A stretch of DNA of 64,000 nucleotides, from NCBI GenBank assembly GCA_021155205.1, contig JAJNPS010000021.1, positions 310,001 to 374,000 on the forward strand, written 5' to 3'. A program made the position numbers and the translations under genes. The stretch is from Rhodobacterales bacterium (GTDB taxonomy: Bacteria; Pseudomonadota; Alphaproteobacteria; Rhodobacterales; Rhodobacteraceae). The notes under the pieces are model-generated. The model was not told the origin of the DNA. It was given only the letters and a program-made list of their open reading frames with translations, and made no database searches. Of this stretch, positions 32,578 through 41,975 are shown piece by piece (within the stretch, counting starts at the first letter, position 1; every line of letters starts with the position of its first letter).

Positions 32578-33813
32578 ATGGTCCATAAGAAAACGGGCGC
32601 GCTGGCCCTAGTGGCGGCGCTGCTCATGACAGGCTCGGCCTTTGCCCAGCAGCGCGTGCTGAACTTCACGACCGACAACAATGACCCGGCGCCGAAAGCT
32701 GCCTGGGAGCAACTCGTGGCAGACTTTGAAGCCGAGAATCCCGATGTCGACGTCCAGATGAACATCATGGACCGCGAGGCCTACAAGACCGCCATCCGCA
32801 ACTTCCTTGTCGCGGACGCACCGGATGTCGCCAACTGGTATCCCGCCAACCGCATGACGCCCTTTGTCAAGGCTGGCCAATTCCTCGACATTTCAGATGT
32901 CTACACCGACAACGGGCTTGACAAGCAGCTTGCCTCCACATTGCCGATCGTGACGCAAGACGGCAAGCAGTGGATGGTTTCCTACACCTACTATCAGTGG
33001 GGAATCTATTTCAACAAGACGGCGTATGAGCAGGTTGGCGCAACCGTCCCCGCCACCTGGGACGAATTCATCGCCAACTGCGAGAAGTTCAAGGCCGCCG
33101 GAATCGACTGCCTGACCACCGGCACCAGCCAGTTGTGGCCCGCCGCAGGCATCTTCGACTATCTCAACCTGCGCACCAACGGGTATGAGTTCCACAAGCA
33201 ACTGACCAATGGCGAAATTCCGTGGACCGATGACCGCGTGCGCGCAACCTTTGCCGAATGGGCGAAAGTCGTGCCCTACACGACCGCGAACCAGGCGGCG
33301 ATCGACTGGCAGGATGCGGTTCCGCTCCTCGTCCAGGGCAAGGCCGCAAACTATGTGATGGGCAACTTTGCCGTGGCGCCGCTGAAGGAAGGCGGCATGA
33401 CGAACGAAACACTGGGCTTCATGCCTTTCCCGACGATCAACCCGGATGTGCCGCGCGCCGAAGAAGCGCCGACCGACGCGATCTTCATCCCGGCCGGGGC
33501 AAAGAATGTCGATGACGCCAAGAAGTTCCTGGCATTTGTAGCTCGGGCCGATACGCAGACCAAGTTGAACGTTGCTTTGGGCCAGCTTCCCGTGAACAGC
33601 GGCTCGACGGTCGGCGATGACCCCTTCCTCAAGGCCGGGTTCGAACTTCTGTCGACCACACCGGGCGGGATTGCCCAGTTCTTCGACCGTGACGCGCCCG
33701 CCGAAATGGCGAAGGCCGGCATGGAAGGCTTTCAGCAGTTCATGGTCCAGCCGGACCAGCTGGACGCGATCCTGGAACGGCTGGAGCAGGTGCGCCAGAA
33801 GGTCTACAAATAA
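32578..33813 (+). CDS. Sugar ABC transporter substrate-binding protein (galactoside uptake)
   Basis: This 411-aa protein has a Sec signal peptide (MVHKKTGALALVAALLMTGSAFAQ, cleavage after AFA) and the family-1 extracellular solute-binding fold (for example YYQWGIYFNKTAYEQVG and FVARADTQTK). Its start at 32578 follows a strong GGGAGGAAACC. It is first in an operon with two permeases, alpha-galactosidase and beta-galactosidase, so an alpha- or beta-galactoside ligand (melibiose, raffinose or lactose-like) is inferred. The exact sugar is not readable from sequence. Confidence 0.9.
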   Translation: MVHKKTGALALVAALLMTGSAFAQQRVLNFTTDNNDPAPKAAWEQLVADFEAENPDVDVQMNIMDREAYKTAIRNFLVADAPDVANWYPANRMTPFVKAGQFLDISDVYTDNGLDKQLASTLPIVTQDGKQWMVSYTYYQWGIYFNKTAYEQVGATVPATWDEFIANCEKFKAAGIDCLTTGTSQLWPAAGIFDYLNLRTNGYEFHKQLTNGEIPWTDDRVRATFAEWAKVVPYTTANQAAIDWQDAVPLLVQGKAANYVMGNFAVAPLKEGGMTNETLGFMPFPTINPDVPRAEEAPTDAIFIPAGAKNVDDAKKFLAFVARADTQTKLNVALGQLPVNSGSTVGDDPFLKAGFELLSTTPGGIAQFFDRDAPAEMAKAGMEGFQQFMVQPDQLDAILERLEQVRQKVYK

Positions 33814-33824
33814 TCGCAGTCCAC

Positions 33825-33854
33825 GGCGGCCGGAAAACCGGCCGCCGCCTTTTT
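33825..33854 (+). terminator. Terminator between binding-protein and permease genes
   Basis: GGCGGCCGG (33825-33833), loop AAAA and CCGGCCGCC (33838-33846) make a perfect 9-bp stem followed by GCC and five T. It lies 11 bp after the binding-protein stop. Partial termination here would give excess binding protein relative to permeases. Confidence 0.85.
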
Positions 33855-33914
33855 CACGCAGGTTCCCTGATCGGAGCCTGTAACTTTCGTGCGTGAAACT
33901 TGCCGGAGGGTCCC

Positions 33915-34802
33915 ATGTCCGCCTATTGGAAAGCGAACCAGCGCCGACTTGCCCCCTGGCTTTTCCTCGCCCCCGGTCTTTTTATGTTCGCGGTCTATGT
34001 GATCATCCCGATCTTTCAGTCGATGTGGATTTCGCTTTACGACTGGGACGGCCTTGGGCAGGCAACCTGGATCGGCACGGCAAATTATGTCGAACTGTCC
34101 ACCGACCCGAACATGGTCACGTCGTTCAAGAACAACATCATCTGGCTGGCGCTTTACATGCTGGCGGTGCCTGCGGGCCTGTTCATCGCGATCTTCCTGA
34201 ACCAGACAGTGCGCGGCATCCGGCTCTACAAATCGCTGTTCTTCTTTCCGTTTGTCATCAGCCAGGTTGTCGTCGGCCTGATCTTTTCGTGGTTCTACGC
34301 GCCGAATTTCGGGCTGTTCTACAAGCTGATCGAAACCGTCACGGGCACCGGCGTCGCGATCCTTGCCGACCCCGACCTTGTCACCTACGGCATCATCGCC
34401 GCAGGCCTCTGGCCGCAGATCGCCTATGTGATGATCCTCTATCTGACCGGCCTCAACAACGTCGCCCCCGACCAGATCGAGGCCGCGCGGCTGGACGGGG
34501 CCAGGGGCTGGCGGATGCTGTGGTATGTCATCATCCCGCAACTGCGCCCCGCCACCTTCATCGCCATCGTCGTTACCGTGATCGGCGCGCTGCGGTCCTT
34601 CGACCTGGTGTCGATCATGACCTCTGGCGGCCCGTTCGGATCGTCGCGCGTCCTGTCCTACTACATGTACGAGCAGGCGCTGTCGGAATACGGCTACCGG
34701 ATGGGCTATGGCGCGGCCATTGCCGTCGTCCTTTTCGCCATCATGATGGTGTTCATCTCGGGCTTCATCTGGAAGATGTGGCGCGACGAGACGGAGCGGT
34801 AA
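33915..34802 (+). CDS. Sugar ABC transporter permease, MalF/LacF type
   Basis: This 295-aa inner-membrane protein has about six hydrophobic helices and the EAA loop near residue 190 (IEAARLDGARGWRMLWYVIIPQLRP), where it docks to the ATPase. Start at 33915 is set by GGAGGG seven bases upstream; an ATG at 33900 is less favoured. It is followed three bases later by the partner permease. Confidence 0.92.
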   Translation: MSAYWKANQRRLAPWLFLAPGLFMFAVYVIIPIFQSMWISLYDWDGLGQATWIGTANYVELSTDPNMVTSFKNNIIWLALYMLAVPAGLFIAIFLNQTVRGIRLYKSLFFFPFVISQVVVGLIFSWFYAPNFGLFYKLIETVTGTGVAILADPDLVTYGIIAAGLWPQIAYVMILYLTGLNNVAPDQIEAARLDGARGWRMLWYVIIPQLRPATFIAIVVTVIGALRSFDLVSIMTSGGPFGSSRVLSYYMYEQALSEYGYRMGYGAAIAVVLFAIMMVFISGFIWKMWRDETER

Positions 34803-34805
34803 CAG

Positions 34806-35651
34806 ATGTTTCCCAGACCCATCCAGCAGACGTCGCAGGCCACCCAGTGGATGTACAGCATCGCGCTGCCCGTGGCGCTGATCCTGTGGCTGTTCCCGCT
34901 GATCGGGGTGGCGATCACATCGGTCCGCCCGGCCTCGGACCTGGCACAGGGCAACTACTTCGGCATCCCGTCCTACCTTGCCTTCGAGAACTATGCCGAT
35001 GTGTTCCGCAACACGCCGATGGGGCGCTACATCCTGAACAGCTTTGTCGTGACCATCCCCACGGTGATCGGGTCGGTCGCGCTCAGCCTGATGACGGGAT
35101 TTGCGCTGGCGGTGTACAGGTTCCGTGCCAACCTGCTGATCTTCTTCATGTTCGTCGCCGGAAACTTTGTGCCGTTCCAGATCCTGATGGTGCCGGTCCG
35201 CGATCTGACCCTGAACCTTGGCATGTACAACACCTATTGGGGTCTTGCCCTGTTCCACATCGCGTTCCAGACCGGGTTCTGCACGCTTTTCATGCGCAAC
35301 TTCATCAAGGCCCTGCCTTTCGAGTTGATCGAGGCGGCGCGGGTCGAAGGCGTCGCCGAATGGCGCATCTTCTGGTACATCGTGCTGCCCCTGATGCGCC
35401 CCGCGATCGCGGCACTTTCCGTCCTGATCTTTACCTTCATCTGGAACGATTTCTTCTGGGCCACCGTGCTGACCACCAGCCCCGAAACCCAGCCGATCAC
35501 GGCGGGCCTGTCGTCGCTGAACGGCCAGTGGGTCGCCGCCTGGCACCTGGTGTCCGCGGGCTCGATCCTTGCCGCGCTGCCGCCGGTGGCGATGTTCTTC
35601 CTGATGCAGAAACATTTCATTGCGGGCCTGACGCTCGGCGCGGTGAAGTGA
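34806..35651 (+). CDS. Sugar ABC transporter permease, MalG/LacG type
   Basis: This 281-aa permease has six predicted helices and the EAA loop (IEAARVEGVAEWRIFWYIVLP near residue 177). It forms the translocation pore with the preceding gene product. It ends one base before the alpha-galactosidase start, in line with a single transcript from 32578 through 41975. Confidence 0.92.
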   Translation: MFPRPIQQTSQATQWMYSIALPVALILWLFPLIGVAITSVRPASDLAQGNYFGIPSYLAFENYADVFRNTPMGRYILNSFVVTIPTVIGSVALSLMTGFALAVYRFRANLLIFFMFVAGNFVPFQILMVPVRDLTLNLGMYNTYWGLALFHIAFQTGFCTLFMRNFIKALPFELIEAARVEGVAEWRIFWYIVLPLMRPAIAALSVLIFTFIWNDFFWATVLTTSPETQPITAGLSSLNGQWVAAWHLVSAGSILAALPPVAMFFLMQKHFIAGLTLGAVK

Positions 35652-35652
35652 C

Positions 35653-37716
35653 ATGCAGTGGCGCGTCGATGCCGGGGGCCAGACTTTGGCCCTTGCGACC
35701 TCTGGCGGCATCCCGGAGGTGATCTACTGGGGTGCGGCGCTGCCTGCGTCCGAGGATCTGTCGCAGCTTGCCGATGCCGCCCGCCACGACCTGACCGGCG
35801 GGATGCTTGACGCCCTGCCCGCGCTGTCGCTGTCACCCGAACCGGGGCGCGCCTTTCCCGGCCAGCCGGGGCACCTTCTGGCCGAGGCGGACGGCGCGCC
35901 GATGTCCCCTGCCTTTGTCTTTGAGCGGGCCGAAGAGGCGGCGGGCCGCCTGGCGCTTGTCAGCAGCGCCGACGGGATCACCCTGACGCATCACATCGCC
36001 GCCCATCCAACGGGCGTCTTCACGCTGCAGACCGTTCTGACCGCCAGTCGCCCCATCCGCGTTGCATGGCTGGCGGCCCCTGTGCTGCCCGCACTGCAGA
36101 CCGGCGACATCATCGACCTGCATGGCAAATGGACCGGCGAGTTTCACCTGATCCGAACCCGCTGGTCCCCCGGCATCCGCCTGCGCGAGGCCCGCACCGG
36201 ACGGTCGGGGCATGAACACCCGCCCTATCTGATCCTGGCGGATGATGGCTGTACCAACACCCGGGGAACGGCCCTTGCCCTGCAATACGCCTGGTCCGGC
36301 GGGCACCGGATGGTGGCCGAGGAATTGCCCGATGGCCGTCGCCAGATCCAGTTCGGCGCGCCCGTCGGTGCCGAGACCGCGCCCGGCACGCATTTCGCGA
36401 CCGCCGAACTGATCGCCGCCGGCTCTACCACCGGCTTGAACGGCATTGCCGCCGCCTTTCAGCATGACCTCCGCGACCGCGTGGTGCAATGGCCCGACCC
36501 GGCCCGCCCGCGCCCCGTCCATTACAACTGCTGGGAAGCCGTCTACTTCCGCCACACGCTGCCCGAACTTGCAGACATCGCAACCCGCGCCGCGGCACTC
36601 GGGGCGGAACGTTTCGTGCTGGACGATGGCTGGTTCGGGCGGCGCGACGATGACACGACCAGCCTTGGCGACTGGACCGTGGACCGCCGGAAATGGCCCG
36701 ATGGCCTGCACCCTTTGATCCGGCACATCCGTGACCTTGGCATGACTTTTGGCCTGTGGGTCGAGCCGGAGATGGTCAACCCTGACTCGGACCTGTTCCG
36801 CGCCCACCCCGACTGGATGCTGGGGCCGCGCGACCAGATCACCGGGCGCGGCCAGATGGTGCTGGACCTGGCCAATCCGATGGTCCGCGACACCCTGTTC
36901 GCGCAGGTCTCTGCCATCCTTCGGGAATATCCCGTCGACTACATGAAATGGGATCACAACCGCCTGCTCCCGATCGTCGATACGGCCCAGACGCATGGCA
37001 TCTATGACCTTCTTGCGCGCCTGCGCGCCGCACATCCCGGCGTCGAGATCGAAAGTTGCGCCTCGGGTGGCGGCCGCATCGACGCGGGCATCCTTGCCCA
37101 TACCCACCGCGTCTGGCTGTCCGACAGCAACGATGCCCTTGAACGCCTGCGGATGCAGCACGACGCCGCCCTGTTCCTGCCCGCAGCGATCACCGGCTCA
37201 CATGTCGGCCCGCGCCACTGCCATACCTCGGGGCGGATCCTGCCGATGTCCTTCCGCGCCTGGGTTGCTGCCCAGCGTCACATGGGGTTCGAGATGGACC
37301 TGCGCGAACTGACCGGGGACGAGGCGGCGACGCTGAAAAAAGTCACCGCGTGGTGGAAGACCAACCGCGACTGGACGATGTCCGGCACCATCCACCGCCT
37401 GGATGCCGCCGATCCCGCCGTCACCGCCGAGATGCAGATCGCGCGCGACGGAGGCCGGTTCGTCCTGTTTGCGGGCCAGGCCGAAACCAGCCGCCAGATC
37501 CTGCCGCGCCCGCTGCGCCTGACCGGGCTTGATCCCGCAGCCCGCTATGCCGTCGCGCTGATCAATCCCGAGGATGTCCCCCGCCAGTCGCGCGGGCCGA
37601 ATGCGCTGAAATCCGGCTCCCTGACACTTGGCGGGCAGGCGCTTATGACACTTGGCCTCTTGCTGCCGGTTGCATGGCCCGGCACGATGTGGGTGATGGA
37701 AGGGGTACGCCTGTGA
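35653..37716 (+). CDS. GH36 alpha-galactosidase
   Basis: This 687-aa enzyme hydrolyses terminal alpha-1,6-galactosyl bonds as in melibiose or raffinose. It has the beta-supersandwich N-terminal domain, a barrel with FVLDDGWFGRRDDD, and the nucleophile motif YMKWDHNR with Asp434. The SDSND segment (Asp491-Asp494) carries the acid/base residue. There is no signal peptide, so it acts in the cytoplasm after import. It starts one base after the permease stop and overlaps dgoK (GTGA) at its end. Confidence 0.93.
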   Translation: MQWRVDAGGQTLALATSGGIPEVIYWGAALPASEDLSQLADAARHDLTGGMLDALPALSLSPEPGRAFPGQPGHLLAEADGAPMSPAFVFERAEEAAGRLALVSSADGITLTHHIAAHPTGVFTLQTVLTASRPIRVAWLAAPVLPALQTGDIIDLHGKWTGEFHLIRTRWSPGIRLREARTGRSGHEHPPYLILADDGCTNTRGTALALQYAWSGGHRMVAEELPDGRRQIQFGAPVGAETAPGTHFATAELIAAGSTTGLNGIAAAFQHDLRDRVVQWPDPARPRPVHYNCWEAVYFRHTLPELADIATRAAALGAERFVLDDGWFGRRDDDTTSLGDWTVDRRKWPDGLHPLIRHIRDLGMTFGLWVEPEMVNPDSDLFRAHPDWMLGPRDQITGRGQMVLDLANPMVRDTLFAQVSAILREYPVDYMKWDHNRLLPIVDTAQTHGIYDLLARLRAAHPGVEIESCASGGGRIDAGILAHTHRVWLSDSNDALERLRMQHDAALFLPAAITGSHVGPRHCHTSGRILPMSFRAWVAAQRHMGFEMDLRELTGDEAATLKKVTAWWKTNRDWTMSGTIHRLDAADPAVTAEMQIARDGGRFVLFAGQAETSRQILPRPLRLTGLDPAARYAVALINPEDVPRQSRGPNALKSGSLTLGGQALMTLGLLLPVAWPGTMWVMEGVRL

Positions 37717-38621
37717 CGGGGATCAGACCGAACTGGATTGCGGTGGACTGGGGGACATCCAACCTGCGCGCCTGGGCGATGGGACCGGGTGGTCCGCTGG
37801 CGCAGGCCGCGTCCGGCGACGGCATGGGACGGCTTGCGCGCGACGGGTTTGAGCCTGCACTGATCCGACTGATCTCGCCATGGCTTTGCGATCGGGAGAT
37901 GCCGGTGGTCGCCTGCGGCATGGTCGGGTCGCGCCAGGGCTGGCACGAGGCCCCCTACATGACCGTACCCTGCCCACCGCTTGATGTGGCCCATGTCGTC
38001 CGCGTCGGCACCTCCGACCCGCGCCTGGCGATGTTCATCGCCCCCGGCATCAAGCAGCCGTCGCCAGCGGACGTCATGCGTGGCGAAGAAACCCAGATCG
38101 CCGGGGCGCTTGCGCTTCGTCCGGGATTTGACGGCGTGCTTTGCCTGCCCGGAACGCATACCAAATGGGTGCAGGTCTCGGCCGGGGAGGTCGTCAGTTT
38201 CCAGACCTTCATGACCGGCGAGATGTTCGCGCTGTTGTCGCAGCAATCTGTGCTGCGGCACGGGATGGCGGGCGATGGCTGGGATGATGCGGCCTTTGAT
38301 CAGGGTGTCGCCGATGGCCTCGCGCGCCCCGAACGCATCGCGGCGCGGCTGTTCTCGCTGCGGGCCGAGGGGCTGATTGCGGGGCTTGGTCCCGAGGCCG
38401 CGCGGGCGCGCCTGTCAGGCCTGCTGATCGGCACGGAACTGGCCGCGACACGTCCCTACTGGCTGGGCCAGCCCGTCGCACTTGTCGGATCGCCGCGGCT
38501 GTCGGCCGCCTATGCGCGCGCCCTGGCGTCGCAGGGTCTTGACGCGGGCATGCTGCCTGCGGACGACTGCACGCTGGCAGGACTTGCGGCGCTTTCCCGT
38601 CAGCTCAGGGTGTCCGCTTGA
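37713..38621 (+). CDS. dgoK: 2-dehydro-3-deoxygalactonokinase
   Basis: This 302-aa kinase phosphorylates 2-dehydro-3-deoxy-galactonate at C6. It has an N-terminal actin-like ATPase phosphate loop (AVDWGTSNLRAWAM) and the CGMVGSRQGWHEAPY and CLPGTHTKWVQV blocks of DgoK. The start is the GTG at 37713, overlapping the alpha-galactosidase stop as GTGA; the ATG at 37674 would overlap by 43 bp. It ends overlapped with dgoA. Confidence 0.9.
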   Translation: MTGIRPNWIAVDWGTSNLRAWAMGPGGPLAQAASGDGMGRLARDGFEPALIRLISPWLCDREMPVVACGMVGSRQGWHEAPYMTVPCPPLDVAHVVRVGTSDPRLAMFIAPGIKQPSPADVMRGEETQIAGALALRPGFDGVLCLPGTHTKWVQVSAGEVVSFQTFMTGEMFALLSQQSVLRHGMAGDGWDDAAFDQGVADGLARPERIAARLFSLRAEGLIAGLGPEAARARLSGLLIGTELAATRPYWLGQPVALVGSPRLSAAYARALASQGLDAGMLPADDCTLAGLAALSRQLRVSA

Positions 38622-39229
38622 CCACCGAACGCAATCTCATCGCCATCCTGCGCGGCCTGACCCCGGATGAGGCGCTGCCCGTGCTTGACGTCCTCTTGAC
38701 CGCCGGGATCACCCGTATCGAGGTTCCGCTGAACTCGCCCGACCCCCTGGCCTCGATCGGCGCGATGGCGCGTGCGGCGGGCAAGGCGGCAATGATCGGC
38801 GCGGGGACCGTCCTGACGGTCGCGGATGTCGAGGCCGTGGCCGATGTCGGCGGAACGCTGATCGTCTCTCCCAATTGCGACCCGGCGGTCATCGCCAGAA
38901 CACGCGCCCTTGGCCTGCAATCCTGGCCCGGCGTGATGACCCCGACGGAATGCTTTGCCGCACTTCAGGCGGGGGCGAGCGGGCTAAAGCTTTTCCCGGC
39001 CTCGCTGATCGGCCCGGATGGGCTGAAGGCCATCCGCGCCGTTCTGCCCAAGAGCTGCCAGGTCTATGCCGTGGGTGGTGCCGGACCCGCGAATTTCGCC
39101 GAATGGCGCAAGGCAGGCTGTGACGGGTTCGGGATCGGGACCGCGCTTTACACCCCCGGCCTGACGGTTTCCGACATTGCCGACCGCGCGGTCGGGATCG
39201 TGGCGGCCTATGACGGAATGTCCGCATGA
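38618..39229 (+). CDS. dgoA: 2-dehydro-3-deoxy-6-phosphogalactonate aldolase
   Basis: This 203-aa KDPGal aldolase cleaves 2-dehydro-3-deoxy-6-phosphogalactonate to pyruvate and glyceraldehyde 3-phosphate. It has LIAILRGLTPDEA at the N-terminus, the Glu of RIEVPLNS, IGAGTVLT, and the Schiff-base Lys in GLKLFPASLIGPDGLKAI. The start is a TTG overlapping the dgoK stop (TTGA), matching the tight packing of the operon. Confidence 0.92.
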   Translation: MTTERNLIAILRGLTPDEALPVLDVLLTAGITRIEVPLNSPDPLASIGAMARAAGKAAMIGAGTVLTVADVEAVADVGGTLIVSPNCDPAVIARTRALGLQSWPGVMTPTECFAALQAGASGLKLFPASLIGPDGLKAIRAVLPKSCQVYAVGGAGPANFAEWRKAGCDGFGIGTALYTPGLTVSDIADRAVGIVAAYDGMSA

Positions 39230-40077
39230 TCTTTGACGACCGCGCGTGCGAACTGGGCGAGGGTCCGCTTTGGCATCCGCTGCGCCGGCAATTGTACTGG
39301 TTCGACATCCTTCGAAACCGCCTGATGTCCCGCACAGGGGCCGAAACGCAGGAATGGGCCTTTGCCGAACAGGTCTCCGCCACCGGATGGATCAGCCGGG
39401 ACGAATTGCTGATCGCATCGGAAACCGCGCTGTTCCGGTTTCACCTTGATACTGGCGTGCGCACCGAACTGGTGGCGCTGGAGGCGGATCGCCCCCATAC
39501 CCGGTCCAACGACGGACGGGCGGACCCGCAAGGCGGGTTCTGGATCGGCACGATGGGCAAAAAGGCCGAACCGGGCGCAGGCGCGATCTGGCGGTTCTAC
39601 AAGGGGGACCTGCGCCGACTTTATGGCGGCATCAGCATTCCCAACAGCATCGCCTTTGCGCCCGGCGGCGGGATCGCGCAGTTCGCCGACACGGTGACTG
39701 GCAAGGTCATGCGCGTGGCAACAGATGCAGACGGATGGCCCAAAGGGTCGCCGGAAGTGTTTCTTGACCTGACCGCCGAGGGGCGAAATCCCGACGGGTC
39801 GGTCATCGACGCCGACGCTGTCACCTGGCTGGCAGAGTGGGGTTCGGCCCGCGTTGCAGCCTATGCGCCCGATGGCACATTCCTGCGGGCGGTCAGCTTC
39901 GATGCGCCGCACACGTCCTGCCCGGCGTTTGGCGGGCCAGACCTGACGACGCTGTTCTGCACCACGGCGCGCGAACATATGGATGGCGCAGCCCTTGCCG
40001 CGTTTCCCAAATCAGGCATGACCTTTGCCACCGCCAACGTGGCAAAAGGTCAGGCAGAACATCAGGTGATCCTATGA
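39226..40077 (+). CDS. SMP-30/gluconolactonase-family lactonase, probable galactonolactonase
   Basis: This 283-aa beta-propeller has the family's metal-site pieces: CELGEGPLWHP with a metal-ligand Glu, SNDGRADPQGGFWIGTMG with Asn/Asp, and IPNSIAFAPGG. Placed between dgoA and a beta-galactosidase, it most likely opens galactono-1,4- or 1,5-lactone to galactonate. Its ATG overlaps dgoA (ATGA), and its stop overlaps the GH42 start. Confidence 0.85.
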   Translation: MIFDDRACELGEGPLWHPLRRQLYWFDILRNRLMSRTGAETQEWAFAEQVSATGWISRDELLIASETALFRFHLDTGVRTELVALEADRPHTRSNDGRADPQGGFWIGTMGKKAEPGAGAIWRFYKGDLRRLYGGISIPNSIAFAPGGGIAQFADTVTGKVMRVATDADGWPKGSPEVFLDLTAEGRNPDGSVIDADAVTWLAEWGSARVAAYAPDGTFLRAVSFDAPHTSCPAFGGPDLTTLFCTTAREHMDGAALAAFPKSGMTFATANVAKGQAEHQVIL

Positions 40078-41975
40078 AGCGCACGCTTGGCGTCTGCTAC
40101 TATCCCGAACACTGGCCCGAGGCGCAATGGGCCGAAGATGCCGCCCGCATGGCGAAACTTGGCCTGACCTGGGTGCGCATCGGCGAGTTCGCCTGGAGCC
40201 GGATGGAACCGCAACCGGGCCGCATGGACTGGGACTGGCTGGACCGCGCCATCGCGACGCTGGGCGCGGCCGGGTTGAAGGTCGTCCTTGGCACGCCCAC
40301 CGCCACGCCGCCGCGCTGGATGCTGGACCGCCATCCCGACATGATCGCCGTTGACCGCGATGGCAAACCGCGCGGGTTCGGGTCACGCCGCCACTACTGC
40401 TTTTCCCACAAGGGGTATCTGGCGGAATGCGCCCGCATCGTGGGGCTGATGGCCGAACGCTATGGCCGCAACCCCCATGTGGGCGCCTGGCAGACCGACA
40501 ATGAATATGGCTGCCACGACACCACGATCAGCTATTCCAAATCTGCCGAGGCCGGTTTCCGCGACTGGCTGGCGCAGAAATACCAGTCACCACAGGCCCT
40601 GAACCGCGCCTGGGGCAATGTGTTCTGGTCGATGGAATATGCCAGCTTTGACGAGATCGGCCTGCCCAACCTGATGGTGACAGAGGGCAATCCCAGTCAC
40701 CTGATGGATTTCCGCCGGTTTTCCAGTGATCAGGTCGTGGCGTTCAACCGCGTGCAAACCGACATCATCCGGCGGCATTCGCCCTGTCCCATCGCGCACA
40801 ATTACATGGGGCAAGTCACCGAGTTCGATCATTTCAAGGTCGGCGCGGACCTTGAAATCGCGTCCTGGGATTCCTACCCGCTGGGATTCCTGTCCGACCG
40901 CATCCCCGCCAGTCCCGAACACAAGCGTCGCTTTGCCCATCAGGGCGACCCGGATTTCCAGGCGTTCCACCATGACCTGTACCGCGCCGTGGGCCGTGGC
41001 CGCTGGTGGATCATGGAACAGCAGCCGGGCCCGGTGAACTGGGCGCCCTACAACCCTGACCCTCTGCCCGGCATGGCGCGCCTCTGGGCTTGGGAGGCGT
41101 TTGCGCACGGGGCCGAGGCGGTCTGCTATTTCCGTTGGCGTCAGGCCCCGTTTGCGCAAGAGCAGATGCATGCCGGCCTGTTGCGCCCGGACTCGGTCGC
41201 GGCCCCTGCCCATGACGAGGCCGCGCAGGTGGCGCGCGAACTGGCGGACATGCCGGATGTCGATCTGGCCAAGGCGGATGTCGCGCTGGTATTTGACTAT
41301 GCGTCGGACTGGGCCTGGCAAATCCAGCCGCAGGGGCGGGGATTCCATTATTTCTGGCTTGCGTTCCACATGTACAGGGGTCTGCGGCGCCTGGGGCTGA
41401 ATGTGGACATCCTGCCACCCGATGCGGTCGATCTGTCAGCCTACAAGCTGGTGCTGGGGCCGGGGCTGATGACGCTGTCGCCCGCATTGATCAAGGCGCT
41501 TGGCACCTGTCGCGGTGCGGCACTTCTGGGGCCGCGGACCAATTCCAAGACGGCGGATTTCGCGATCCCGGTCCCCCTGCCGCCGAACCTGCCGGGACTT
41601 GCCGCCACCGTCCTGCGCGTCGAAAGCCTGCCCCCTGACATGCCGGTCGATCTGGCCGAAGGCGGTGCGATCCTGCATTGGCGCGAAAAGCTTGAAACCA
41701 CGGCGCAGGTGGTCGAGGCGTCAACCGACGGTTGGCCGGCGCTCATCGCGGCGGGCGGATTGCACTATCTTGCGGGCTGGCCGGATGATCAGGCACTGGC
41801 GCGGATGCTGACGCGCCTTTGCGCCGCCCAGGGGATCGAAACGGACCCCCTGCCCGAAGGCCTGCGCCGCCGCGATACGAAGAGACATCGGTTCTTTTTC
41901 AACTACAACGCCGTGCCCGCCGAATGGGGGGGCGTCACCATCCCCGCCGCCGGGGTCCACTGGACGATGCGCTAG
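40074..41975 (+). CDS. GH42 beta-galactosidase
   Basis: This 633-aa enzyme releases galactose from beta-galactosides such as lactose or plant galacto-oligosaccharides. It has the GH42 barrel start (LGVCYYPEHWPEAQW), acid/base Glu144 in WQTDNEYGCHD, and nucleophile Glu315 in WWIMEQQPGPVNW. It is followed by the trimerisation-like and C-terminal beta domains. No signal peptide, so cytoplasmic. Its start at 40074 overlaps the lactonase stop (ATGA). Its TAG stop shares CTAG with the stop of the convergent DMT gene. Confidence 0.94.
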   Translation: MKRTLGVCYYPEHWPEAQWAEDAARMAKLGLTWVRIGEFAWSRMEPQPGRMDWDWLDRAIATLGAAGLKVVLGTPTATPPRWMLDRHPDMIAVDRDGKPRGFGSRRHYCFSHKGYLAECARIVGLMAERYGRNPHVGAWQTDNEYGCHDTTISYSKSAEAGFRDWLAQKYQSPQALNRAWGNVFWSMEYASFDEIGLPNLMVTEGNPSHLMDFRRFSSDQVVAFNRVQTDIIRRHSPCPIAHNYMGQVTEFDHFKVGADLEIASWDSYPLGFLSDRIPASPEHKRRFAHQGDPDFQAFHHDLYRAVGRGRWWIMEQQPGPVNWAPYNPDPLPGMARLWAWEAFAHGAEAVCYFRWRQAPFAQEQMHAGLLRPDSVAAPAHDEAAQVARELADMPDVDLAKADVALVFDYASDWAWQIQPQGRGFHYFWLAFHMYRGLRRLGLNVDILPPDAVDLSAYKLVLGPGLMTLSPALIKALGTCRGAALLGPRTNSKTADFAIPVPLPPNLPGLAATVLRVESLPPDMPVDLAEGGAILHWREKLETTAQVVEASTDGWPALIAAGGLHYLAGWPDDQALARMLTRLCAAQGIETDPLPEGLRRRDTKRHRFFFNYNAVPAEWGGVTIPAAGVHWTMR

